Shown one piece after another: positions 12,720-23,794 of a DNA stretch of 64,000 nt. Position numbers and translations under genes: made by a program. Within the stretch, counting starts at the first letter, position 1; each line of letters opens with the position of its first letter. The stretch lies in NCBI GenBank assembly GCA_037367355.1, contig CM074699.1:1674001-1738000 (forward strand), in the 5' to 3' direction. This DNA comes from Neoscytalidium dimidiatum. Lineage: Eukaryota > Ascomycota > Dothideomycetes > Botryosphaeriales > Botryosphaeriaceae. The notes under the pieces are model-generated. The model searched no databases and was not told the DNA's origin. It saw nothing but the letters and a program-made list of their open reading frames with translations.

Positions 12720-13161
12720 TGTTGCAGCTGGTGAATGTGTTTTAGTAGGGGGATGGCTTAAGACCGAGATGGGTCGTTACTGGGGATGAGTGAGTGAGCG
12801 TGATTGTTTTTCTATATTCTGGACGAGTCACACTGTTCCTGCAGTGGGCGGGTGAGCGAGCGAGATCGGCGGGCGGACCCAGCGGAATGAACGGCGGAGG
12901 ACCGGGGGCGGCAAGCGGGCGGTGGGGTGAGGCCACAAGGCTGCGGCAGGGCCACACCCTACCGGAGCTTACGCTGCTTGGCGCCCCTTGTCCTCTTTAT
13001 CACGCCTCTGTCGCGCGTTCATGTGCAAGCTTGTCCAGCTTGTCCCTATTCACTTCGACATGACACCACCTGCGACCGTCCAGTAATAGCTTTATCCTCC
13101 TTACCCTCCTAGCCTTCCACCACTCGACTCACCCATTACGCTCTCAGCAATCCGCATCGCA
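12720..13161. promoter_or_regulatory. Divergent promoter: aminotransferase / sulfhydryl oxidase
   Basis: A 442-bp space between two genes transcribed apart must hold both promoters. The plus-strand side just before the oxidase ATG is pyrimidine-rich, as is common upstream of fungal starts. No specific factor site was identified. Confidence 0.55.
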
Positions 13162-14078
13162 ATGCCTGTTGGTCCGACCCGCCGCCTTGCTCTGGTGCTC
13201 ATTCTCGCGACTGGCCTCGTCTCTTTCCTGTTCCTCTCTTCATTCCGACCGCAGATTGCTGGCCGCCATGGAGGCTTCGTCAACCCAGCCCAGGCACCAC
13301 ACGACATCGGCAGCGCGACCTTGACCGGGCCTGCCATCGCACCGAAGCTAGGGAACGAGACGGCAAAGTAGGTGTCCATCGGCCACAAATTTGACGAGCA
13401 CATGCCAGAAACACGAAGGGAACTTCGGCTTGCTGATCATAGGACGTAACCAGGGCCGAGCTAGGGAATGCCGCGTGGAAACTCCTGCACACGACCTTTG
13501 CGCGCTTCCCCGATAATCCCACTCCCGACGAGCAAACTGCGCTGAAGTCCTATATTCACTTGTTTCAACGGCTGTATCCATGGTACTACAACTCAGCGTC
13601 ACACAACCTGATGCGACTGCATTGCTAACAAGTCATCCGACAGCGGCGAATGCGCACAGCACTTTGCGAAGATCCTCGAGAAGTTCCCGCCACAGGTCTC
13701 GTCACGATCGGCGGCCGCGGCCTGGGGTTGTCACGTTCACAATGAGGTCAACAAGCGCCTGCACAAGGAGATTTTCGATTGCTCAAACATCGGTGATTTC
13801 TACGACTGCGGATGCGCGGACACCGAGGAGGATGGCAAGGCCGACAAGAAGGACAGCACAGTGAGCGCCCACGAAAAGCCGGATATGCCAGCAGGGAGAA
13901 TCGAGAAGCTGAGCGGCGATAATGGGAGGGAAGTTGATTTAGTAGGCATTTTGAATGGCGAGAAGCCTCTGGAACTGGAGAAAGAGGGGTGAGTGCACCA
14001 TTCACAGGCATGTGTCGGGCTCGAACAAGGAAGCTAACTGGCGCACGTGGGCGGCACAGATGGACGAACGGCGGTTGA
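13162..14078 (+). CDS. ERV/ALR FAD-linked sulfhydryl oxidase, Erv2-like
   Basis: Makes disulfides de novo by passing electrons from thiols through FAD to O2; Erv2-type enzymes sit in the secretory pathway. Exons are 13162-13367, 13454-13582, 13644-13988 and 14060-14078, about 232 residues. Residues about 9-27 form one hydrophobic segment after two arginines, fitting a type II membrane anchor. The redox pair is CGEC (C112, C115) and the FAD-site motif is CHVHNEVNKRL. A later CGC pair and an acidic tail follow. The last splice is a choice: without it the frame stops at TGA 13990-13992, which lies inside the donor GTGAGT; with it the protein ends WTNGG. The two forms differ only in the last few residues. 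Confidence 0.9.
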
Positions 14079-14925
14079 AATGGCACAAGAGAACCGCCTT
14101 TGTCTTAGTCTTTCATATGACCCGGGTAGGCATGCCCATCGCGCCAGGCACCTGGCCACTGAACCCAGGGTTGCAGAAGGCGTTATCTGGCTGTGGCGCA
14201 TGGGAAGTGGTGTCACAACTCGAGTTCTAGCGGTGTACGGCGTTTCTTTTGGAAGGGCCGCATGCAACTGGCTGCTGGCTGCTGGAGCCCTCGTGTCCGA
14301 AAAGTAGGAGTCGGACCGCGAGTGGCATAGACATGCGTTAGACGGAGCAGTGAGCGCATCTTCATGGGCAGGCGACGTTGTTTGAAGGCGTTGTGTAGGC
14401 AGTTTCACTGCGGCCTCTGAAGCAGCAGCGGTAGGCGACCCTGGTCAAACAAGACTCCAAGTAATACAGTTATTAGCTAGTGATTTGTCGAGTTCTCTGC
14501 TGTCCTGTTTTTGAGATACGAAGCGTACGCGGAAGCTGGCTAGCGACCGGGGGGTGAGGGCTTGAGGGTGTGCTCGCTCGCAGCTGGACTCATGACGACA
14601 GGCTGGTGGTGCGTGTGATCGATTGGTTCCGTCCCTGGCGCATCTGCACGGCGGGAAGAAGCCTGTCAGGCGCAGGCCGCGCAGGGGTTGGAGAGTGGCG
14701 CTGGCGCTAAAAGTTCGCGACGCTGCGCAGAACATCTCAAACTCGCGCCAAACCCTTCGCACACTCGCCTAAGCACTCTCGCTGCGTACCAAAACTCCTC
14801 GCCGTCTTTACCTGAGACTTGCCAGCTCAACTCTAGCAGCAAGCAGCCTGCTGCGTTCCCCGTTCGCCAAAATCGCCTCAGATACGCGCTTTGTTTACGG
14901 TTTTCCTGACATTACCTAGCCCAGC
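14079..14925. other. Intergenic region, no gene recognised
   Basis: Holds the 3' flank of the sulfhydryl oxidase gene and the promoter of the LYAR-type gene. The short overlapping frames have no recognisable content. A pyrimidine-rich leader precedes the ATG at 14926. Confidence 0.5.
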
Positions 14926-16536
14926 ATGGTCTCATTTTCTTGCGAGGTACAGTAACATCCTGCTCATGAATCGCTTACGCGCGCTTCTCGAGGGCTAATC
15001 GCTGACGATCGCGCTATATGTGTAGGGCTGTGGCGATGTCCTCACCAAGAAGAAGCTCGACGGCCATCGCAACCAGTGCTGGGGCGCCTCTTTCACCTGC
15101 ATCGATTGCATGACACACTTCGAAGGGACATCCTACCGCGCGCATACCGTACGTCCTCTCTTTTCGAAACTACCCCTTGCAGCCAGGGTGAATTCTACCG
15201 TAACCTCCGCGTGCTTTGTCGATTCCAGTCCCAACGACAACAACACCCGTTTACGCCGAATTTACATTACCTTACGACCAAAATGCTGACAGTACACACA
15301 CAAAAGAGCTGTATTAGCGAGGCACAGAAGTATCAAGGAAAACTATACAAGGAGAAAAAGCCCAAGGGTCAGCAACAGAACAATCAAAGTCAGCAACAGT
15401 CGTATAACTCGCAAGCTCTGGTTCCGCGCAAAGCTTCAGTCGAAGATGTGCCGGACGCGGAATCTGGCGCTATCGCTATCGTTGATGCGCCGCCAAAGGC
15501 CCCGAGCCCGCCTCCTGCAGTCAATGTATTCGACTTCCTGGTCACAGACGAGACCCCGAACGCTTCCAAGGTATCATTGGCTCCCGTGGACGATTCCCGA
15601 ATGATCGAGGACGGCCAGGAATATTCCCAACATATGCCAGGAGCATACAACGATGCTGACGACTATGGATACCAGGAGAATGGATACGCCTATGGTACCG
15701 AGCCGGTAAAGCCTTCGATGAAGCGGTATGACACGTGGACAGCCGAACCCCGCAAGGAGGATCCGTATACGCCTGCCCCTAAGCATGAACGCAATAGAGA
15801 CAAGGATCATAGCACGGGGAAGAAATCAGACAAGAAGCGCAAGCGCCAGACTCTGGAAGACCTAGATATCTCGGCGGTGAAGGCACAGCAGGAGCAGGAC
15901 GAGACCATGACAGATGCGCCACCAATGCTGCACACTGGACTCACAGGCGGCCTTAATAAGATGCTCACTCACCCGGAATATCCTCCTAGTCCGGACTACT
16001 CTGGAGATGCTGGTGATAATTCTCCTTCAAGTCCGATCAAGAGGAAGAAGCATTCAAAGGCTGAAAAGGAGAGGGGAAGGGAGCGTGAATCCAGTTCGCG
16101 TAAAGTCTCTGACTCGACGGACCAGAGCCGCAAGTCTAAGCGCGAGAAGGACTCAGAGCGGGAACGCAGACGTCCTCGCGAGATTGTCAGGATCAGACGC
16201 CGTCGAACATCCTCTTCCTCTCCTGATCGAGAGCGACGGAAGAGCAAGCCGTTGAAAGCCATTGAGTACTACCCGGAGGGCAAGCCTAATGGCGAAGAGA
16301 GTGCCCTTGTCTTGCACAAGCAGTCACGCGCCGACCTCTTCTTCTCCTACATAAACAAGGGCCCTGAGTCCGAACGCGGCCTCAGCCTCAACAAGGCGCT
16401 CAAGCGGTTCCACCGAGATAGACATGAGAGGTGGGGTACTAGCTTGAGTAGGCAGGAGGAGGAGAAGGAGTTATGGAAGTCAATTCGGTTGAAGAGGAAC
16501 GACAGGGGTGAGATTGTGCTTTTCACGGAGTCCTGA
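14926..16536 (+). CDS. LYAR-type C2HC zinc-finger nucleolar protein
   Basis: LYAR-family proteins act in the nucleolus in ribosome biogenesis and growth control. Exons are 14926-14946 (seven codons), 15026-15148 and 15307-16536, giving about 457 residues. The N-terminus carries two zinc knuckles: C6/C9/H21/C25 and C32/C35/H47/C50, followed by SCISEAQKYQG, the canonical LYAR block. The Cys-containing first exon makes the tiny exon necessary. The middle is Gln/Asn-rich and then acidic and disordered. Residues from about 250 are a Lys/Arg/Ser-rich stretch with SR-like repeats, consistent with nuclear localisation and RNA binding. A conserved-looking C-terminal block follows that includes SRADLFFSYINKGPESERG. 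The second intron is 158 nt, long for this window. Confidence 0.93.
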
Positions 16537-18681
16537 TCTTCTATCGCCACTGGTCTTAGCTTTACATGGTTTCAACGTTTTGTACGATCTCATGCCAGGA
16601 CTTGCACAATGCGGGGATGCCTATTTCTGGCTGGGTGCTGCTTATTTCAACTCCTTTCCTTGTACTGCGATCGGTTCATGGACAGGGGGGATCATGAGTG
16701 AAAGGGATGCATACCTACGTAATGTCTGATGATTGTCTGTTCGCATCTCCTATTGCCCTTCTCTAGAGCTGACCCATCGCGCGGGAAACTCACTTGCCAA
16801 GCTCATGCTTTGACCCAAAAATTTGACCCTATACGCTTCGGCAAGAGTACGGCGTTCCAGTGCGTGGTCCGAAAGCACGTCCGACAAGACGTCCGTGATC
16901 GCCTCCAGGGGCCGAGAGGGAAGCGAGGAACATGCCGGCCGGAAATAAGGCTAGAAAGTTTTCTTGAAGTCGTCCCCGCTGGCGCGAGGCGCATATGGTG
17001 GAGAAGCTGCCGGGAACGTCGTGGCACATTCCACGGGTCGCGTTGCGCGGCCGCGTGCCACCGCGTCAGCTCCCGCGTTTGATGGCATGCCCATCATCGC
17101 GCCAACGCTTTCCGCTCGGCAGTAACCCGGCCAGCCGGCATAGTTCTAACCGGTTGCAGCAGGAAAGCCAGGACCCATGGCCCTCGAGCCCATGACCGGT
17201 TCTGTCGGCTGTCAAGTCCCGTGCGGAGCGGTAGGACGTCGGCAGTCGCTGTGAGTGGCCGGTGTGTGCTGGACCGGGGGCTGAAACAGCAGATAGAAAG
17301 AAATGGACGCGAAGAGGAAATGCAAGGCGATGGACTGGCGGTTCGTGGGCACTGTCGCGCTGCAGCTGGCGTCCGCGTCGCGGCTTGTTGATCGCACGAG
17401 ACTGGCGGTGCGCTCGCCCTCAGCACCCCCTCCTCCTGTTGCCGCCGCCGCCAATGCGCTCAGCTCTCTTGGAGTGATCAGAGATGGCCTCTGTGGCCGG
17501 CGCCCCACTTGTTGGCTCTGACCTTGGCCCTTCCCTCGCGCGCGATGAACTATTGCCCCGATGTTTCGTAGGCGAAGCGCGAGGGGGGCCAGCGCAGGGC
17601 TTAATGCAAAGGGCGCACACAGCCCAAGGGCAGGGGAGTTGGGCGGCGGAGGGTGAGGCAGAAGACGTTGCACCTTACCAGGAGCGGGCAGCAGCGTGTC
17701 AATCTATCTGGTGAGATGGTCTTGAATTCTGCAAATTGAGGGAGCGGTTTGCTGTTCCCTGCAAACACGGCCGCGGGCGCACGTGAGGCGCTGGGTAATT
17801 GTGGTGTTGATTTTCCTCGCAGCTCGCGGGCACCCATTGGCTGCGGGCTGCGGGCTGCTGCTGAGCTGATAGTCGAGCCGAGCCGAGGGCCTCGTAAAAT
17901 ACCGCCGTCCGCCGATAATGCGCGCGCCGCACGATGACGCCCCAGCCCTGCCTGCGCCGCGAGGTGTCTGAGATGAAGTAAAGCGGCCAAGCGCTTCCCG
18001 CAGTGCCGGCCGCCATTGACAGGACGAGTCGTCGAAAGGGAGCCGGCCCAGCACGGACACCGCCTCCTGCTTGCTGCAGAAAGGGCCGCCGGGAGTCGCA
18101 GCTGTGGCAATGGCAGCGCAAGCTCGCAGCGCTTCGCAGCTGGCCGTTGGTTAGCTTCGCGGCAGGCACGGCAGGCGCCCACTGGTGGGCATGGCGCGCG
18201 TCCGTCCTTCCATTGACTGCCAGTGAGCCGGTTGCCCACCCGGCTCGCCGCTTGCCTGGTTCGCAGCTCGCCTGCTCTGGTTATCGTGCACGCCGCTCGA
18301 TCTCGCGCCCTGGCCGCCCCGCTAGCTCCTTCTGTCCTGTGATACTCTTGTTTGCACCCGCCGTCCCCGGGGAGATTGAACTTGTCCGAAACTCATATAA
18401 ACGGGGAACCCCAGCGCCTGCCACCACGCTCTTCTGCTTCTCTCTCCACCATCCACTCTCGCGCTCCGCCGACCGTCTGCCAGCCTCAGCTTGCTGCCTC
18501 CGCGCGTCTCCCATCTTCAGTTGCTGGTGAGACATTCCTCTCCCAGCCCCGTCGTCATCCGGCCGCGCCACCTTGTTTCGCTGCTTCTAATATCTCTGCC
18601 CAAGCACAGGCATAGTTACCCACTGCTGCTACATATTCTCTCAGCACCTCTCCAGTCGCCCAGCAGACCCCAGCCGTGACA
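16537..18681. other. Long GC-rich intergenic region, no gene supported
   Basis: 2.1 kb between the LYAR-type gene and the GPI-protein gene. Frames up to 212 codons lie on both strands (for example 17601-18239 minus, 18003-18530 plus) but overlap each other and are Arg/Pro/Ala-rich, the usual product of GC-rich non-coding DNA. The last 300 bp, from about 18380, turn strongly pyrimidine-rich and probably form the promoter and leader of the gene at 18682. Confidence 0.5.
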
Positions 18682-19372
18682 ATGCGCTTCACCACTTTCT
18701 CCCTCGTCGCCTTCGCCGGCTTCGCTACCGCCCAGAGCAGCACCAGCTCCGCTGCGGCTACCGCGCAGACTACTGTTTCCGACCCCAGCACCGTTGAGGC
18801 GTCGCTCCGCAACACGTGGTGCCGTGCTCAGCAGCAGTCCTGCCCGACTCTCTGCGGCGGCGACACCGCGAACAACACCTGCGATATTGTAAGTCTAACC
18901 GCGTGCCGCGTGCTCGTCCCACCTGTTGGCCCATGATCTCGACAGGCCGATCACAAACACTGATTGCTGACCGCAACTTGATAAGACCACGCTCACGTAC
19001 AACTGCACCTGCTCGACCCCCATCAACCTCAACGTGTCGGACTTCACGCAGACTCTGCCGTCGCTCGAGTGCCAGTACGCCGTTGCCCAGTGCACCGAGA
19101 ACCACCCCGACGACGCCGAGGGCCAGGCCGTCTGCCAGTCGGTTGTCTGCGGAAACAAGAACGTCACATCGCAGGTTACATCGTCGAGCAGTGCCGCGGC
19201 TTCGGCCACCGCCTCTTCGACTCGGTCGTCTTCTGGCAGCGCATCGGCTACCAGTGCTACCGCTGCTGCCACTACGTCTGCCGATTCGAGTGCTAGCATC
19301 AACTTCGGCAGGAACTATGGCTCCGGCGCACTGGTTGCTGGTCTGCTTGCGCTCTTCGGCTTCGCTTTGTAA
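18682..19372 (+). CDS. Cysteine-rich GPI-anchored cell-surface protein (DUF7707-like)
   Basis: Two exons, 18682-18888 and 18986-19372, give about 197 residues. The N-terminal MRFTTFSLVAFAGFATAQ is a signal peptide with cleavage after about residue 18. The mature domain has ten cysteines and N-glycosylation sequons (NNT, NCT, NVS, NVT). A Ser/Thr/Ala-rich stalk leads to a C-terminal hydrophobic tail (GALVAGLLALFGFAL) typical of a GPI signal. The pattern resembles a small family common in Pezizomycotina that I know as DUF7707; that name is from memory. The location should be plasma membrane or cell wall. Function is unknown. Confidence 0.87.
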
Positions 19373-20133
19373 GAGAACTATTCATGGATAGGTGGAGCTA
19401 GTGTTGATATCGAGATGGAACGGATCGGTGGTGAAGGTCTATTGGTTTCTTTAATTCCCCATGCTTTTCAAAGCAACGAGTGTTATCACACGTAGGTAAT
19501 GAGATACGGAGAGCATTGTTTGGTTCTTGAGCGTGTTTAGCGATGATCAATTGACGGTATTATCGATTTTGCGATGCGACGAGGTCCTTTCTTGATGAAG
19601 AGCCACAACACAAGCGTCACGCTTGTGCGACCGTGGTTCCCTCTCCAGGCCAGCGCTGAGTGCGGACGGAGCTAAGCGGCAAGCGGCAGACGGACGCTCG
19701 TCGCGGCTGCTGGCGTCCAACAACCTTAACACTTCTCCAGCAACGGCCGCATAGCTCCCTCTGAGTCTGGGATGCTTGTTGCGGAGAATGCTGATCTTGA
19801 GCTCTCCCCTCACTCGCGGCAGCCGCAGCCACCGACGCGGATCCCCCAATCAGATTTGCGTGGGCGAGCAGCTCCCCCATGTCCCCTTGCAGGCGCGGAT
19901 CCTCACCGCCGCGTCGGACGAAAGCCCGTTCACGTGAAAAGCAAGGCCAGTAGCATTCACGGCCGAAAAAAAAAATTGCCAGCCGACGGACCTATCGATA
20001 ACAGGGAAGCGTCAACCCTGCGTAACGCGACGTCAACAGCCCCTCGAGCTGTTCAACGGATTTAGCATCCTAGTCCCCAGTCCCGCGCCAACAGCACACG
20101 ACACACTCACCTGCTCCTTGCGCTGCGCCGTTA
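19373..20133. promoter_or_regulatory. Upstream region of glycerol-3-phosphate dehydrogenase
   Basis: No gene seen. The pentamer CCCCT, the core of the yeast stress-response element bound by Msn2/4-type factors, occurs at 19806-19810, 19883-19887 and 20040-20044, all within about 330 bp of the ATG. The motif is short and could occur by chance, but glycerol dehydrogenase genes are classic stress targets. Confidence 0.4.
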
Positions 20134-21783
20134 ATGTTCAGGACCCTACGACCATTCTCCATATCTGCTTCACGAGTCCTGACAGCGCGCACGACCAGGT
20201 CTTCCTCAGCGTTTTCGGGCTCGGCCGTCGCCAAACATCGCCTCCAGGCCCTCGCAGTCCAGTTCTCGACCTCGGCTTCAACTCCTGCAGCTCCCGCACT
20301 CAACAATACTCTCACTCCGCGAGCAAACATGGCGACCCTAGGCACAGCGTCGAAGAAGCACAAGGTGACGATCGTAGGATCGGGCAACTGGTGGGGCACA
20401 CCGGTTCCTCCAGACTGGCGTTTGAATATGCAAGGCAGAAAAGTGGCTGACACTGGAACTTTTGCTTCCGCATCTTAGGGGAACCACCATGGCCAAAATC
20501 GTCGCGGAGAACGTCAAGGCGCACTCGCAGCTCTTCGAGGAGCAGGTCCAGATGTGGGTCTACGAGGAAGAGGTTGTCATTGACAAGAAGTCGCGGCACT
20601 ACGACCCCAACAGTCCGCTGTGCCAGGGAAAGCAGAAGCTGTCAAAGGTGATCAACGAGCTGCATGAGAACGTAAAGTACCTGCCCAACATCACCCTGCC
20701 GCCCAACGTCATTGCAAACCCGTCGCTGGATGATGCCGCACGCGACAGCACCATCCTAGTCTTCGTCATCCCTCACCAGTTCATCGCGCGTATCTGCGAT
20801 CGCCTCAAGGGTAAGATCCTTCCCTTCGCGCGCGGCATCAGCTGCACGAAGGGTGTCGATGTTTCGGACAAGGGCATCCAGCTCTTCTCCGAGTCCATCG
20901 GCCAGCGCCTGGGAATCTACTGCGGTGCACTTTCGGGCGCCAATATCGCCACCGAAATCGCGCAGGAGAAGTACTCGGAGACAACCGTTGCCTACGACCC
21001 GCCGCCGATTGACTCGAGGCAGCCCTCTCCCACACCGTCGCCGTCGGAATCAACGACGGACCTGGTGTCGCCGAATGGCAAGTCCGTCAGTGAGCGCTCG
21101 ATCGTCTTGCACCCCCTTCCTATCGACTACCCGCCCCTCAGCCATGAAAATGTGAAGAAGCTCTTCCACAGGCCTTACTTCCATGTACGCATGGTCTCGG
21201 ACGTTGCTGGCGTCTCTCTTGGAGGTGCACTCAAGAACGTGGTCGCACTCGCGGCTGGCTTCGTGGACGGTCTTGGTTGGGGCGACAATGCGAAGGCTGC
21301 TGTCATGCGCGTGGGTCTCCTAGAAATGGTCAAGTTCGGCACCAAGTTCTTCTCGTCGAGCTGCCGGCCCTCGACCTTCACCGAGGAGAGTTGCGGTATG
21401 GCTGACGTGGTGACGAGCTGCATGGGCGGCAGAAACTTCCGCTGCGCGAAGCTTGCGATCGAGCGGGGCATGAGCGTGGAAGACGTTGAGAAGGCTGAAT
21501 TGAACGGCCAGAAGCTGCAGGGTACCAGTACGGCGTATGAGGTGCACTCTTTTCTCGACAGCCAAGGAATGGCCGACGAGTTTCCCCTGTTCACTGCGGT
21601 CTACAGTAAGTATAACCTTACCAAGTCAAAGTCTCTCCCAGCGGCTCCCCCTCGTTCCAAGCTCTTGTCGGATTGACCGGTTGGCTGACGGCGTGCGCAG
21701 ACATCCTCGAGGGCAAGACCAAGGCCGAGGACATTCCTGATCTGATCGAACCCAAGGAAGGACTGAACGGCGAGGCAAAGTAA
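20134..21783 (+). CDS. GPD1: Glycerol-3-phosphate dehydrogenase (NAD+)
   Basis: Reduces dihydroxyacetone phosphate to sn-glycerol 3-phosphate, feeding glycerol (osmolyte) and lipid synthesis. Exons 20134-20390, 20479-21605 and 21701-21783 give about 488 residues. The NAD fold starts at [13 protein letters not shown] (G82, G84, G87), and the first intron splits this motif. The C-terminal domain has the catalytic-lysine block [19 protein letters not shown] and the substrate-loop region. The first 65 residues are basic, Ser/Thr/Ala-rich and lack acids, like a mitochondrial presequence. A second ATG at 20329 (M66) begins a protein matching the usual cytosolic start. Between TVAY and [11 protein letters not shown] there is a Pro/Ser-rich insert about 35 residues longer than in yeast Gpd1, in a spot expected to be a surface loop. 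Confidence 0.94.
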
Positions 21784-23794
21784 TCGGAGCATGATCGAAA
21801 GGCGGCTCTGGAGATACCCGTGGATGTAGCGATGCTAGAGTTTCAAGGCGGAGTAATACACAAGCGAGAGAATAACGGCCTCTGCTGTCCACATAGAAAG
21901 AAACATTTCTTAGAGCGAAACATCAGAGCATTATATTTCTAATACTTCCCTGCGATGATCTTGACCAGTCAGCGAGTCGTGTGGAAGAAACGCTAAGCGG
22001 CGAGGAAATAGGTGAGTCTTAGAGGAGGAATTCAGCGATATATACGGTCATTGCCTCGGCGGATGAATTGCTTCAGCACCGGCGGTTAATCTGGGTGCAG
22101 CACGATGCGGGTCTGCACACAGCTCAATGAACATCGCCAACTGCTCCGGAGACTCGACGGAGTTAGCCCAACTTAACTCCTCGGTGACGGATAACGGGCA
22201 GCACCAGAGACTGCTCGGACAGGAGGCAAGTCCGGCGCTCCCGGGGCTGGCCTCCGGTTCCAAGACAGCACAAGACAGATTATCTCTCGGCAGCGCGGTG
22301 GCAACCAAAGCTGAAAATAGGAGCGAAAGGTTTTGTGTGCGCGGCAGTGGAGCACCGACTGTGTCTGGTCAGATCTCACCTGATGCCCGCCGTCTTGGCT
22401 TTTCGGACGGCGATGGGCCGACAGATGGGGCAAAGTCGCCCGAGCCGCACTGCTGCTCCCCGCAAACCTGCCCGTACGCTGTGATGCTCTCCCTCTGCCC
22501 TACGTTGGGATGATGCCCTTTGTCCGAGCCCATCAGGCCTTCCGCTGACTGCTTGTTGTACAAGAGGCCTCAACCTTTCTGCAGCCGCGGATCTGGAACA
22601 CCCGTCCTTAGCAAGCAGCACCTGAGGCCTTAGGTAAAGCGCGACAAATAGATAGCAGCCCGACCTACCGGCGCGGGCCCTGGCAGCCGCAGCAACCACG
22701 AAAGTATAACCAAGTTTACCATCCAGCGCGCTCTGGTGTCGCGCCGCCGACCGACAATGGGCCAGGCCGGAGCGACGCCGATGTCACTGTGGCCGACACC
22801 GGGCTCGGTCTCGCACCTTTCCTTTCGTCCTGTTTCTTCGAGCGGCGGACGGGGCGTGTTGCCAAGAGCAGACAAGCAAGCCCGTGGTCAATTGCCGCCG
22901 CGTCTTGATTCGTCTTGACCGCCGGGCATGCCTGCTTCGCCTTCTCTTCCCCGCCTGAAGCGCCGACGAACCCCAGACCGCGCGGGCCAGCCGGCGTCCG
23001 CTGCGGGTTGAGGAATGAAGGATGCGGGTTGGTCGACTGCCCGCTCCGCACGCCCTCCTCCACTCCTGCCCCCACGAATCTGGAGATTCTGTGGGGAGCG
23101 CGATGACGGCAACGAAGGCCGCTCTGACATCGACGGCGCCGCCTGTCCGCGCTGTTCGGCCTGCCTTCTCGCCCTCCAAGGCCCGCGCCCAGCATGGCGC
23201 CGCCCGCTAGCAACGCCCCTCCCCTCGTTTCTTGTCGCATGCCTAAGCGCCCGCCCGCCAATCGCGAGCCCCAGCGTCCAGGGGAGGTACATGTGACGTT
23301 GCCCTCGAGTGTGGAGCCCACTGCCATTCTGTGCTGCTGCTTCGAAGGAGCTTCGCCCAGCGGCCGGCTGGCGACAGGGTGGGTGCGGGCAAACGGGTGA
23401 GCGCATGATAACGAAGTAGTTGTTGCCATCCGCCTTCTCTTTCCCTTCCTCCCCTTGCAACTTGTATCTCTCGGCGCCCGGTCCATTTCGTCTTTTTGGT
23501 CATACCGGTAAAGCCAGCTAGCCGTGCGGAGCTCTTTTTCTCTCTTAAACCAAAACGCCGCCAAAAGCTCCGTCTCTGATCGCGGGAGGACGGCCTTCCT
23601 GCTCTTCTCTTTTATTAATCAATCCGCCGACCCTTTTCCCTTCTCCTACATCAACTCGGCCCTCCATCGCCGCCGCAGCCTCGCCATAATTTCGCTCTCC
23701 CCTGCTTTAAAAGTCTCACAACGCACCGAATTTGAAATTGGGCTATTGAAAGGCGGCGCTTTGACCTGGTGTCTCGAAATTATCTACTACTAAG
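21784..23794. other. Long GC-rich intergenic region, no gene supported
   Basis: 2 kb between the dehydrogenase and the permease. Frames of 190 and 282 codons on minus overlap each other and several plus frames, with Arg/Pro/Gly-rich products and no domain. From about 23570 the plus strand becomes pyrimidine-rich and AT-richer up to the permease ATG, which fits a promoter and 5' leader. Confidence 0.5.

Noticed and set aside
17601..18530. Frames of 212 (minus) and 175 (plus) codons
   Set aside because: Overlapping, Arg/Pro/Ala-rich and located in a GC-rich upstream region. No motif or splice-compatible partner.
22716..23564. 282-codon minus-strand frame
   Set aside because: Overlaps another 190-codon minus frame and several plus frames; Arg/Gly-rich and without conserved features. 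It looks like GC-rich promoter DNA.
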